A stretch of 62,025 bases of DNA from Corynebacterium lemuris (lineage in GTDB: Bacteria > Actinomycetota > Actinomycetes > Mycobacteriales > Mycobacteriaceae), in assembly GCF_024919295.1 (NCBI RefSeq), contig NZ_JANWTC010000015.1, positions 1 to 62,025 on the forward strand, written 5' to 3'. A program made the translations under genes and the position numbers. The first letter of the stretch is position 1. Each line of letters begins with the position of its first letter. A model generated the notes under the pieces. It was not told where the DNA came from. It ran no database searches and saw nothing but the letters and a program-made list of their open reading frames with translations. Shown in pieces: positions 17,502 to 25,901 of this stretch.

Positions 17502-18635
17502 CTAGACCGCCCTTAAAGCCACCGTAAACCGCCGCCAACCACCCACCGGATGCACAGCGCGGACGGCTTCGCCGTCAGCGGGTGAGATATGCGCCAGGGC
17601 CAACAGCTCCTCGATCATGGCGCGCAGCTCCAGCATCGACAGGGGCTTGCCGGGGCAGTAGTGCGGACCGGTCCCCCACACCAGGTTTGCCGCGGCGTTC
17701 TCCGCCGGTTGGAAGGCATCGGGGTCGACGAATTTCTCCGGGTCGCGGTTGGCGGCGGTCCAGTGGATGCGCACGCGCTGTCCCCGGGGAAGCTCCACTC
17801 CACCCAGGGTCACGGGGCAGGTGGTGATGCGTCGGTTGGAGACGAAGGGGTTGTCGCGGCGCAGCAGTTCGTCGGCGATGGCGGTGAATTCCTCACGCGC
17901 GACACCCTGACGCAGGCGTTCCTGTAATTCAGGCTCGTGTGCCAGGGCGTGCAGGATCACGCCGATGCTCAGGGCCATTGAGCCGAGGTCTCCGCCGGTC
18001 CAGTTGCGCAGGATGGAGACGATCTCCGGGAACTCCAGCTTCCGCCCCAGGCTGGTGTCGTGCACCAGCTGACAGGTGACGTCGTCGAAGGCTGCCGGGT
18101 TCTCGAGACGGGGCCGGACAACCTCAGCGATGATCCCGTCGAATTCGGTGGCCACGGCAGCGGTACGGTTGCGGTCACCGGAGCGGGTCGCGGCGAAATT
18201 CTCCACCACCCAGGCGAGCAGCCGTTCCTCCAGTTCTTCCGGCCAGCCCAGCCAGGCAGTCATCGAGCCGACCGCGAACCTGGCGCCGATGTCGAGGACC
18301 GCGTCCACGGAATCCGCGGCGAGGGCCTCGGTGGCGACGTGGTGGGCGGTGCGTCGAAAAGCATCCTCGTGCTTCTCGACGACCGCCGGCTCCAGGTAGG
18401 CATCAATCAGCGCGCGGAAACGCGCGTGCTCCTCCCCGTCAAGCCCGTTGGGCAGCTGCAGGTGCGCGGAGACAGCGGAGCTGAAACGCTGCGGATCAGC
18501 GGCGACCTCGACGGCCTCCGCATGCCCGAGGACCAGGACCTCCCCGTCGGAGGTGTGCGCCACGGGGCAGCGGGGCGGGGCGAGCAGTTCATCCCCGAAC
18601 TTGCGGGGGTCCCTACCGGTCGGATCAGTGTTCAT
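17502..18635 (-). CDS. cytochrome P450 with atypical I-helix
   Basis: The 377-aa soluble P450 has ExxR (ELLR), the PERF-like region (ANRDPEKFVDPDAFQP) and the heme-Cys loop VWGTGPHYCPGKPLS, with Trp in place of the usual Phe. The I-helix, normally A/G-G-x-D/E-T-T, reads TGGDLGSMALSIG and so lacks both the acid and the Thr used for O2 protonation. This may mean peroxide-driven or otherwise unusual chemistry. GGGGAGG precedes the ATG. No ferredoxin or reductase is adjacent. Substrate unknown. A strong terminator isolates it from pstB upstream. Confidence 0.9.
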   Translation of the reverse strand: MNTDPTGRDPRKFGDELLAPPRCPVAHTSDGEVLVLGHAEAVEVAADPQRFSSAVSAHLQLPNGLDGEEHARFRALIDAYLEPAVVEKHEDAFRRTAHHVATEALAADSVDAVLDIGARFAVGSMTAWLGWPEELEERLLAWVVENFAATRSGDRNRTAAVATEFDGIIAEVVRPRLENPAAFDDVTCQLVHDTSLGRKLEFPEIVSILRNWTGGDLGSMALSIGVILHALAHEPELQERLRQGVAREEFTAIADELLRRDNPFVSNRRITTCPVTLGGVELPRGQRVRIHWTAANRDPEKFVDPDAFQPAENAAANLVWGTGPHYCPGKPLSMLELRAMIEELLALAHISPADGEAVRAVHPVGGWRRFTVALRAV

Positions 18636-18652
18636 GCCTCCCCACCCTAGAG

Positions 18653-18689
18653 CGACGGGCCCCGACGCGCAGTGCGTCGGGGCCCGTCG
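18653..18689 (-). terminator. pst operon terminator
   Basis: CGACGGGCCCCGACGC (18653-18668) and its exact complement (18674-18689) form a 16-bp stem with a 5-nt loop, 17 bp past pstB and 18 bp before the P450 start. Confidence 0.9.
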
Positions 18690-18705
18690 AAGTGACGTCC
18701 GGAGA

Positions 18706-19479
18706 TTATCCGAAACGACCGGCGATGTAGTCCTCGGTCTCCTTCTGGTCCGGGTTCTCGAAGATCTTCTTCGTGTCACCGAACTCGACGAGGCGGCCCG
18801 GCTTGCCGGTGGCCTCCAGGGAGTAGAAGGCGGTCTTGTCGGACACACGGGCAGCCTGCTGCATGTTGTGGGTCACGATGACGATGGTGAACTCTTCCTT
18901 CAGTTCGTGGATGAGGTCCTCCACCGCCAGGGTCGAGATCGGGTCGAGGGCGGAGCAGGGCTCGTCCATGAGGAGAACCTCGGGCTCGACCGCGATGGCG
19001 CGGGCGATGCACAGGCGCTGCTGCTGGCCACCGGAGAGGCCGCCGCCCGGCTTGTCGAGGCGGTCCTTGACCTCCTCCCAGAGGTTGGCGCCGCGCAGGG
19101 ACTTCTCCGCGACCTCCTTGAGTTTCTTCTTGTTCTTCTCACCGGAGAGTTTCAGGCCGGCGACGACGTTGTCCTCAATGGACATGGTCGGGAACGGGTT
19201 GGCCTTCTGGAAGACCATGCCGATGGTGTTGCGCACGGCGACAGGGTCGACCTTGGAGCCGTAGATGTCCTCGCCGTCGAGAAGCACCTCGCCGGTGACG
19301 TAGGCGCCGGGGATGACCTCGTGCATACGGTTGAGGGTGCGCAGGACGGTGGACTTGCCGCAGCCGGAGGGGCCGATGAAGGCGGTGACGGCCTGTGCCG
19401 GCACCTGCAGGTTGACGTTCTGGACGGCATGGAAATCGCCGTAGAAAATGTCTACGCCGTTGAGTTCGAGCTTGGACAT
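18706..19479 (-). CDS. pstB: phosphate ABC transporter, ATP-binding protein
   Basis: PstB drives high-affinity phosphate import. The 257-aa product has Walker [10 protein letters not shown], the phosphate-transporter hallmark [15 protein letters not shown], signature LSGGQQQR, Walker [14 protein letters not shown] and switch [19 protein letters not shown] precedes the ATG at 19479; the longer frame upstream has no support. It is the last gene of pstSCAB and is followed by a strong terminator. Confidence 0.97.
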   Translation of the reverse strand: MSKLELNGVDIFYGDFHAVQNVNLQVPAQAVTAFIGPSGCGKSTVLRTLNRMHEVIPGAYVTGEVLLDGEDIYGSKVDPVAVRNTIGMVFQKANPFPTMSIEDNVVAGLKLSGEKNKKKLKEVAEKSLRGANLWEEVKDRLDKPGGGLSGGQQQRLCIARAIAVEPEVLLMDEPCSALDPISTLAVEDLIHELKEEFTIVIVTHNMQQAARVSDKTAFYSLEATGKPGRLVEFGDTKKIFENPDQKETEDYIAGRFG

Positions 19480-19526
19480 CAGTAACTCCTGTGGTCTGTG
19501 TTTCTTCTGTACTGCAGGGGGCGAAG

Positions 19527-20453
19527 CTACTGCTTGACCGAGAACTTCGCGGAGATGAGTCGGGCGCCGATGTTGAGCAGCGCGATGATGAGCACCAGGG
19601 TGAAGGCTGCACCCCACAGCTTGTCCAGGACCGCCGGGGAGGTACCGGCCTTGTACATGTCGAGCATCATCAGGGGCAGAGAGGACTGCGGGCCGGTCAT
19701 GGAGTCCCAGTTCATCGCCTGGGTGGAGCCGACGAGGATCAGCACCGGCGCGGATTCACCCATCACGCGGGCGATGGCCAGCATGATGCCGGTGACGATG
19801 CCGGACAGCGCCGTCGGGAGGACGATTTTCACGATGGTCTTCCACTTGGGCACGCCCAGGGCGTAGGAGGCCTCACGCAGGTCCATGGGGACAACGCGCA
19901 GCATCTCCTCCGTATTCCGGACAACGACCGGGACCATCAGCAGCACCAGCGACAGGGCCACGGCCATGCCGGAACGCTGGAAGCCGAACAGGGTGATCCA
20001 GGTGGTGAAGATGAACAGCGCCGCGACGATGGAGGGCACACCGGTGAGGATGTCCACCATGAAGGTGGTGATCCGGCCGAGACGGTTGCCGTTGGCGTAT
20101 TCGACGAGGTAGATCGCGGTGAACACACCGATCGGGATGGACAGGACCGAGGCGATCAGGGTCTGCATGAGCGTACCCACGATGGCGTGCAGCGCACCGC
20201 CGCCGGCCTGGTGGTACAGCACACCCTGCTGGGAGGAGGTCCACCAGTCGGGGGTCAGGACCGGGGCCAGGCCACGGGAGATGACCACCCACAGCACCCA
20301 GATCAGCGGGATCATCGCGATGGCCATGGTGGCATAGACCAGGAAGGTGGCCACGGAGTTGGTCGTCTTGCGGCGGGATGAGATGTCGGTGAACACGCTC
20401 GGGGAGTTCAGCGGGGCGCTGGCCGGAGCGATCGGGTTGACTTTGTTTGTCAT
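19527..20453 (-). CDS. pstA: phosphate ABC transporter permease PstA
   Basis: The 308-aa inner-membrane subunit has six predicted transmembrane segments, among them [20 protein letters not shown] and [20 protein letters not shown]. The EAA loop is [20 protein letters not shown], the contact point for PstB. It lies between pstC (17 bp away) and pstB (47 bp away) on one transcript. Confidence 0.96.
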   Translation of the reverse strand: MTNKVNPIAPASAPLNSPSVFTDISSRRKTTNSVATFLVYATMAIAMIPLIWVLWVVISRGLAPVLTPDWWTSSQQGVLYHQAGGGALHAIVGTLMQTLIASVLSIPIGVFTAIYLVEYANGNRLGRITTFMVDILTGVPSIVAALFIFTTWITLFGFQRSGMAVALSLVLLMVPVVVRNTEEMLRVVPMDLREASYALGVPKWKTIVKIVLPTALSGIVTGIMLAIARVMGESAPVLILVGSTQAMNWDSMTGPQSSLPLMMLDMYKAGTSPAVLDKLWGAAFTLVLIIALLNIGARLISAKFSVKQ

Positions 20454-20470
20454 GGTGTTTTCTCCGCCTT

Positions 20471-21538
20471 CTACTTCTTGGCCACGATTGCTCGGGCGAT
20501 GGAGTTGACGACGAAGGTGAGGAGGAACAGCACCAGACCCGCGGCGATGTAGGCGCCGGCACGGATGTCATCGTTGAACTCGGGGGCAGCGTTGGCGATG
20601 GCGGTGGCGAAGGTCGTACCGCCGTCGAACAGGGAGAAACGGAAGGCCGAGGACGGGGAGACGACCATGTAGAGAGCCATGGTCTCACCCAGAGCGCGGC
20701 CCAGGCCGAGCATGGAGCCCGAGATGTAACCGGAGAGGCCGAAGGGCAGCACGGTCATCCGGACGACCTCCCAGCGGGTGGCACCGAGGGCCAGGGCGGC
20801 CTCGATCTGGCCGCGCGGGGTCTGGACGAAGACCTCGCGGGCGGTGGCCGCGATGACCGGGAGGATCATCACTGCCAGGACGATGCCACCGGTGAGGATG
20901 TTGCGGCCGGTGGCGAAGGACGGGGAGTTGGAGTAGGTGGCGAACAGGAAGAAGCCGCCGCCCCAGCCGTGAATCCACTCGTAGAAGGTGGTCAGTGCCG
21001 GGCCGAGGACCTGCCATCCCCATAGTCCGTAGACGATGGACGGCACTGCGGCGAGCATGTCGACCAGGTAGCCGAGCGGCTTGACCGTCCGCTTCGGTGC
21101 GTAGTTGGAGAGGAAAACCGCGATGCCCAGGGCGATCGGCATGGCAATGAGCAGCGCCACCACGGAGATGAGCACGGTGACCGCGAAGAGGTTCGGGATG
21201 CCGAACTGCATCGCCTCGGTGTTGGAGGTGCTCCAGGGGCCGGTGTAGGTGAAGAAGCCGAGGAAGCCCTCGGTGTTGCGGCTCAGCGACGGGATGGCGC
21301 GCCAGATGAGGAACGCACCGATCGCGGCGATGAGGACGGTGATCAGGGTCGCGGAGGCGGTGGACAGGAACTCGAAGACACGGTCACCCGGGCGTTTGAC
21401 ACCGCCCCCGCCCTTCTGGGTCGGGTGATCCGGGGTGCTCGGCTGCTGTGTGTTTCCAATGGAGGCCACGGAGTCGGGGATGACGGGCTGGCCGGCCCGG
21501 GTCACCTGACCCTCTGTGGTCGGTCGGTTGCTTGCCAT
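20471..21538 (-). CDS. pstC: phosphate ABC transporter permease PstC
   Basis: The 355-aa permease has a roughly 55-residue hydrophilic N-terminus ending in a KGGGGVKR stretch, then six transmembrane segments. PstC features include VDMLAAVPSIVYGLWGWQVL, the EAA loop EAALALGATRWEVVRMTVLP, and GLGRALGETMALYMV. AAAGGAAC precedes the ATG at 21538. It follows pstS after 166 bp that contain a stem-loop. Confidence 0.96.
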   Translation of the reverse strand: MASNRPTTEGQVTRAGQPVIPDSVASIGNTQQPSTPDHPTQKGGGGVKRPGDRVFEFLSTASATLITVLIAAIGAFLIWRAIPSLSRNTEGFLGFFTYTGPWSTSNTEAMQFGIPNLFAVTVLISVVALLIAMPIALGIAVFLSNYAPKRTVKPLGYLVDMLAAVPSIVYGLWGWQVLGPALTTFYEWIHGWGGGFFLFATYSNSPSFATGRNILTGGIVLAVMILPVIAATAREVFVQTPRGQIEAALALGATRWEVVRMTVLPFGLSGYISGSMLGLGRALGETMALYMVVSPSSAFRFSLFDGGTTFATAIANAAPEFNDDIRAGAYIAAGLVLFLLTFVVNSIARAIVAKK

Positions 21539-21607
21539 TAGGCACGTTCCTTTGAAACTAAAGGGAAAGGACAATTGCCACGGCACTGAAGTGCTGGACG
21601 TGACAGC

Positions 21608-21637
21608 GCCCCCGGAAACGAAAACGCTTGCGGGGGC
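21608..21637 (-). other. intercistronic stem-loop between pstS and pstC
   Basis: GCCCCCG (21608-21614) pairs with CGGGGGC (21631-21637) with a 16-nt loop, extended by two pairs past a bulge. No T-tract follows on the minus strand. Placed just after the binding-protein gene, it is the kind of element that stabilises the pstS mRNA or partly terminates, giving more PstS than PstCAB. Confidence 0.55.
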
Positions 21638-21704
21638 TGCTTCATGTTTGACCGCAGCCACATCGGAGCGGTCGGGCACCCCGGAGGGTGTCCCTGTTAT
21701 TCAG

Positions 21705-22811
21705 TTACTGGATGGCGTCGACGGCTGCGGCCAGGCGCTCGGCGTGGGCACCGGTGACCGGGATGTAGCCGAGCTCCTCGAGACCCTCATCCTGGTACTC
21801 CAGGGCAACGGTCAGGAAATCCTTGACCATCGCGGAGGTGGTCTCATCGTAACCTGCGGAGCAGACAATCTCGTAGGTGGTGAGGATCAGCGGGTAGGCA
21901 CCCTCGTCGTTGGAGGCGAACAGGGCGTCGGTGTCGACGACCATGTCGTGGCCCTCGGAGGCGAACTCCAGGTTGTCCAGGGCGACACCCACGGACTCGG
22001 TGTTCAGCTCGACCGGGCCGGCACCGAAGTCGAGGTTCGCGACGCCCAGGCCCTGCTGGAGGGCGAAGCCGGACTCGACGTAGGTGATGCCGCCGTCGAT
22101 GGCGGTGACCTGGGTGGCGACACCGTTGGAGCCGTTGGCGCCCTCACCGACTGCGGAGGGGAACTGCTGGCCCTCGGTCTCCCAGATGTCGCCGGCGGCA
22201 GCGCCGAGGAACTTCTGGAAGTTGTCGGAGGTGCCGGACTCGTCAGAGCGGTAGACGACGGAGATGTCGGTGTCCGGGAGGTCGACGCCCTCGTTCTCGG
22301 CGGCGATGGCCTCGTCGTTCCAACTGGTGATCTCGCCCTTGAAGATCTGCGCAACGGTCGGGATGGAGAGGTTCAGGTCCTCGACACCCTCGAGGTTGTA
22401 GGCGATGGCCACCGGGCCGATGACGAAAGGCAGGTGCCATGCGTCGTTGCCCTCGCAGCGCTCAGCTGCCGGGGCGACCTGGTCGTCGGACAGCGGGGAG
22501 TCGGATCCGGCGAAGGAGACCTGGCCACCGACGAAGTTGGTGCGGCCGGAGCCGGAGCCGGAGGCGGTGTAGGCGAGGGTCGCACCCGAGACGGCGCCCT
22601 GGTACTTCTGGCCGAAGTAGTCCATGGCGTTCTGCTGGGAGGAGGCACCCTCACCCACGAGCTGGCCGGTGGTACCGGAGAGGCCCTCGATGGCGACGTC
22701 AGCGGTGGTGTCGGTCGAGCCGTTGTCAGAATCGCCGCAGGCGACGAGGGTGGCAGAGCCGACGGCGACGACGCCCAGGATGGCTGCAGTGCGCTTGAAG
22801 TTGCGGATCAC
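21705..22811 (-). CDS. pstS: phosphate-binding lipoprotein PstS
   Basis: The 368-aa periplasmic-side lipoprotein captures phosphate for PstCAB. It starts GTG (VIRNFKRTAAILGVVAVGSA) with lipobox LVAC and AAAGG 8 bp upstream. The PstS core shows TASGSGSGRTNF and FAGSDSPLSDDQ at one phosphate contact and VVYRSDESGTSDNFQKFL at the other. It is first in pstSCAB. A tandem-repeat PhoR-like box lies about 85-100 bp upstream. Confidence 0.96.
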   Translation of the reverse strand: MIRNFKRTAAILGVVAVGSATLVACGDSDNGSTDTTADVAIEGLSGTTGQLVGEGASSQQNAMDYFGQKYQGAVSGATLAYTASGSGSGRTNFVGGQVSFAGSDSPLSDDQVAPAAERCEGNDAWHLPFVIGPVAIAYNLEGVEDLNLSIPTVAQIFKGEITSWNDEAIAAENEGVDLPDTDISVVYRSDESGTSDNFQKFLGAAAGDIWETEGQQFPSAVGEGANGSNGVATQVTAIDGGITYVESGFALQQGLGVANLDFGAGPVELNTESVGVALDNLEFASEGHDMVVDTDALFASNDEGAYPLILTTYEIVCSAGYDETTSAMVKDFLTVALEYQDEGLEELGYIPVTGAHAERLAAAVDAIQ

Positions 22812-22894
22812 AGGAGAACCTTTCCGATACAGATCAGTCAGTAAAACAGGTCCGGGCAACTGTTGGGACCGGTCAAGGTGTTCCCTGTCCGCAG

Positions 22895-22913
22895 ATTCTC
22901 AGCATGTTCACAC
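22895..22913 (-). promoter_or_regulatory. candidate PhoR box upstream of pstS
   Basis: On the minus strand GTGTGAAC-ATG-CTGAGAAT is a tandem octamer pair with a 3-bp spacer (11-bp period), sharing T-G-x-G-A-A. This is the arrangement described for C. glutamicum PhoR sites. A similar 11-bp-period CTGAA pair precedes phoR at 60803. The TGTGA half could also be read by GlxR, less well. Confidence 0.5.
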
Positions 22914-22918
22914 CGAAA

Positions 22919-22945
22919 GTGGACAGGGCTGTTGCCCACGTCCAC
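22919..22945. repeat. nested inverted repeat upstream of pstS
   Basis: GTGGAC (22919-22924) pairs with GTCCAC (22940-22945) and encloses GGGC-TGTT-GCCC. The resulting hairpin or operator lies directly upstream of the candidate PhoR box. The rest of the spacer to 23127 holds only a 6-bp GTCACC/GGTGAC hairpin near 23058-23077, possibly ending mshD. Confidence 0.45.
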
Positions 22946-23127
22946 TAAAGTTAGGCACCGGAGTTAACCGACTGGGGGCAGTTTGGTGAACGCGCCGTTA
23001 ACTTCTGACAAGCATCGAGAGAACTCTTTCCGCCTGGCCCGGCATTTGGTAAGGCGGGTCACCCCACCCCAGGTGACACATCACATTTCATGGCCGACTG
23101 TTAGGTTGCCCCGTCTCTTCTCCGGCA

Positions 23128-24018
23128 TCAGGCGGGTGACCACACGACATGTTCCTCGGCGATGTGGAAGCCCAGCTTCTCATAGACCCGTACCGCGGGC
23201 CCGTTGTCGGCCTCCACGTAGAGGATGACCCGCTCCGCCCCCTTCCCTGCCATGTGCGCCAGTCCCAGCCGCAGCAGTGGGTCCCCCAGCCCGCGACCGC
23301 GGAAGTCCGAGGCCAGGCCCACGACGTAGACCTCGCCGAAGGCCGGTGATTCCTCCGTGTGCCACTTCGTCCAGTGGAAACCCGCCAGGACAGGCTCCTC
23401 CACGGACCACAGGAAGAGCACGTCCTCCTCCGCGAACCAGTCGGCCTCCTGCGCCCGGGACAGGCGGTCCCGGTCCCAGCCGCCCTGCTCCGGATGCCAG
23501 GAGAAGGCCTCGTTGTTCGCCGCCAGCCACTGTCCCTCGACCAGGTCGCGGCCGTAGCGTGCGACGGATTCGGCGAGGTTGAGCGCCTCGACGTCCTCCC
23601 GCGGCTCGAAGGATGCGGCCTCGCGCAGGGCCTCGCCCGCCACCGCCATGACCAGCAGGCGGCGGGTCATCTTCCGCCCCTCCTTCTCCGCCAGGGCACG
23701 GGCGGCAGGCAGGTTGCCGTGGGCCCACACGTCCCGGCCGCCGAGTTCGGACAGCAGGGCCCCGGCCACCCCGCGGCGCCGGGCGGCCGGGGCCACCACG
23801 AGTTCGCAGGAGGCGTCGTCGCAGGCGGCGAGGCCGAGGAGCTGGTCGCCGTCACGGGCGAGGAGGTGGCGGTGCCAGAGCCGGGCATCGGAGAGGCCGA
23901 GGACGAACTGCTCGGAGAAGGCCTCGACGCCGTCGGTGCGGGCGGCGTCGGCAAGCAGGTCCCGGGCGGCGTCGGCAAGCTCTGGGTGGGTGGGCAGGTC
24001 AAGGGGCTCGATCTTCAT
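23128..24018 (-). CDS. mshD: mycothiol synthase
   Basis: MshD acetylates Cys-GlcN-Ins with acetyl-CoA, the last step of mycothiol synthesis. The 296-aa protein has two GNAT domains. The N-terminal one is degenerate (LVVAPAARRRGVAGALLSEL). The C-terminal active one has EVYVVGLASDFRGRGLGDPL and ends with VYEKLGFHIAEEHVVW. GGGGAA precedes the ATG at 24018. It is divergent from the DUF2993 gene by 33 bp. Confidence 0.94.
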   Translation of the reverse strand: MKIEPLDLPTHPELADAARDLLADAARTDGVEAFSEQFVLGLSDARLWHRHLLARDGDQLLGLAACDDASCELVVAPAARRRGVAGALLSELGGRDVWAHGNLPAARALAEKEGRKMTRRLLVMAVAGEALREAASFEPREDVEALNLAESVARYGRDLVEGQWLAANNEAFSWHPEQGGWDRDRLSRAQEADWFAEEDVLFLWSVEEPVLAGFHWTKWHTEESPAFGEVYVVGLASDFRGRGLGDPLLRLGLAHMAGKGAERVILYVEADNGPAVRVYEKLGFHIAEEHVVWSPA

Positions 24019-24051
24019 GTTCCCCAGACTATCGCTGGTAGACATATAGAG

Positions 24052-24816
24052 GTGTACGTTCCGCGCCTGCCCCTCATCGTCATCTCCGTTCTCGCGGTCC
24101 TGCTCGGCGGTGGCTGGCTGGCCGACAGCGTCGCCGCATCCCGGGTGGAACGCCACCTCTCCGCGGCCGTGGAGGAGCAGGCCGGCCTGGAGGTCAGCCC
24201 GCGGGTCAACGTCGGTGGGGTGCCCTACCTGGCGGCCCTGTTCACCGGTGAGATCCCGACGGTCGGTGTCCACGCCCTCGACGTCGACGTCGCCGGACTC
24301 GGCATGGTCAACGCCCAGACGGAGCTCACCCGCGTCACAGTCGACCGCGGGCAGGTCCTCAGCGGCGACATCGCCGGCGCCCCCGCCACCGCATTCACCC
24401 GCACCATCCGGCTGGACGGGGTGGCCCTGGGGAGGTTGCTGGGGATGACGGACCTGGACATCGCCAACCCCTACGACATCTCCCCCGCCGGCGGCTCCGC
24501 TGCCGAGGCCCAGCTGACCGGCACCCCCTTCAACCAGCGGGAACCGGTGACCGTCATCGTCGATCTGCGGCTGGTGGGCGACCAGTTCCACATGAACCCC
24601 AGGGAGCTTGTCGACGCCCCGGTGGACCTCTCCCCCGCCGCGGCCGAGGCCGCCCGCGAGGCCTTCAGCCTCACACTCGACACCCGGACCCTGCCACTGG
24701 CGGGCCGCGCCAGCCGGGTGAACATGTCCGGCGGCTCCATCTTCTTCGAGGCGGAACGCCACAACGTCACGGTGCGGCTGGCAGACCTCTCCCCAGTCGA
24801 TGTCTCCAGTTCCTGA
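24052..24816 (+). CDS. DUF2993 (LmeA-like) exported protein
   Basis: The 254-aa protein has an N-terminal signal or anchor segment (PLIVISVLAVLLGGGWLADS) and a DUF2993 lipid-binding-like domain (VGGVPYLAALFTGEIPTVGV, LTRVTVDRGQVLSGDI). The mycobacterial relative LmeA is needed for lipomannan elongation, so a periplasmic role in lipoglycan maturation is plausible. GTG start at 24052 with no SD; TATAGA just upstream suggests a leaderless mRNA. Its last 50 bp overlap the convergent lipid-kinase gene. Confidence 0.82.
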   Translation: MYVPRLPLIVISVLAVLLGGGWLADSVAASRVERHLSAAVEEQAGLEVSPRVNVGGVPYLAALFTGEIPTVGVHALDVDVAGLGMVNAQTELTRVTVDRGQVLSGDIAGAPATAFTRTIRLDGVALGRLLGMTDLDIANPYDISPAGGSAAEAQLTGTPFNQREPVTVIVDLRLVGDQFHMNPRELVDAPVDLSPAAAEAAREAFSLTLDTRTLPLAGRASRVNMSGGSIFFEAERHNVTVRLADLSPVDVSSS

Positions 24817-25861
24817 ACAGGGCCCGCAGAATCCGCACCACATCCTGGCGTACCTGCCGCCAGGCCCGCGGTGACACCGGGTAGGCCTGCTTCGGGGCGA
24901 ACACCTCGATCGCGTTGATCCGGCTGCCCAGCACCGCCCGCTCGAACTCGCCGACGTACTCCCCGTCGGCCTGGAAACCCTGGGGTCGTCGGCAGGTCAG
25001 CTCCACATCGGCGGCGTCGTCGAACTGCAGCGTGCGACCCCGGAGCCAGTCCTCGAAGAAGGTGCTGTGTCCGAAACCGATCAGGTGCAGCATGCTCGCC
25101 ACGCCGCGGGCGCCCCGCAGACTGCTCAGGCCGAACAGACCGAGACCCTGATCGAAGCTGTTGCGCGGGTTGGTCACCACCGGCAGCGGGCCGAGGAAGG
25201 TCCACGGGTTGGTGTTGGAGGCCACGAACAGCGGGACGTCCGCCAGCCGGAGTTCGCGGCCGTCGGTGCCGACGGCGTGGACGTCGATGTGCGGCGGATC
25301 ATGCCGCGCCCGCGCCCACACCAGCAGCGAGACCCGCAGGTAGCGCAGCGGGGTGGCGGCGAAGCCGTGCTCCCGGGCGTCATGGACCCGGGCGATGACG
25401 TCTGCGTCCATCCCGAAACCGGCGTTGACGGCGAACCACCGGTCATTCCAGGTGCCCAGGCAGATCGTACGGCGCAGGTCGCTGCGCAGCAGGTCGGCGA
25501 GCATCCGCACCGCGGCGACCGGGTCCGGCGGGAAACCCAGCGCACGGGCGAAGACGTTCGCAGAACCTGTCGGCACCACCGCCAGGGCGGGCAGCTCCCG
25601 GGGATCACGCATCTGCCCACCCACCGGGCCCAGCAGCCCGTTGACCGCTTCATGGACCGTGCCGTCCCCGCCCACGACGACCACCACGTCCCAGTCCCGG
25701 CGCCCCAGCCCGCGGCAGATCTCCTCGGCATGCCCCGGGTGGTGGGTGAACATACCGGTGAGCCGGACCCCATCGACAGCGCGCAACACCGGGATGACCC
25801 GGCGGAACAGGCTGTCGCTCTGGCCGGTCGAATTCGGGTTCGCTATCAGCAGGACGCGCAC
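24767..25861 (-). CDS. diacylglycerol/lipid kinase family protein
   Basis: The 364-aa DAGK-catalytic-domain protein (YegS/LCB5 family) shows the nucleotide motif VVVVGGDGTVHEAVNGLL, VVPTGSANVFARALGFPP, and the C-terminal QADGEYVGEFERA. Members phosphorylate diacylglycerol or sphingosine-like lipids using ATP. GTG start at 25861 (VRVLLIANPNSTGQSD); a start at 25903 would overlap the divergent gene. The C-terminal RNWRHRLGRGLPAAP is read through the DUF2993 3' end. Confidence 0.9.
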   Translation of the reverse strand: MRVLLIANPNSTGQSDSLFRRVIPVLRAVDGVRLTGMFTHHPGHAEEICRGLGRRDWDVVVVVGGDGTVHEAVNGLLGPVGGQMRDPRELPALAVVPTGSANVFARALGFPPDPVAAVRMLADLLRSDLRRTICLGTWNDRWFAVNAGFGMDADVIARVHDAREHGFAATPLRYLRVSLLVWARARHDPPHIDVHAVGTDGRELRLADVPLFVASNTNPWTFLGPLPVVTNPRNSFDQGLGLFGLSSLRGARGVASMLHLIGFGHSTFFEDWLRGRTLQFDDAADVELTCRRPQGFQADGEYVGEFERAVLGSRINAIEVFAPKQAYPVSPRAWRQVRQDVVRILRALFRNWRHRLGRGLPAAP

Positions 25862-25901
25862 GATGTCCAAGCCTAGCCGCGCGGCCACTAAGCTGGTGCC
25901 C

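Noticed and set aside
22895..22913. GlxR (TGTGA-N6-TCACA) site upstream of pstS
   Set aside because: Only the first half-site matches; the second reads TGAGA. The tandem-repeat reading fits better, though GlxR control of pst is reported in C. glutamicum.
23098..23116. DtxR box at TTAGGTTGCCCC
   Set aside because: It matches only the first seven positions and lies at the 3' end of mshD, not at a promoter.
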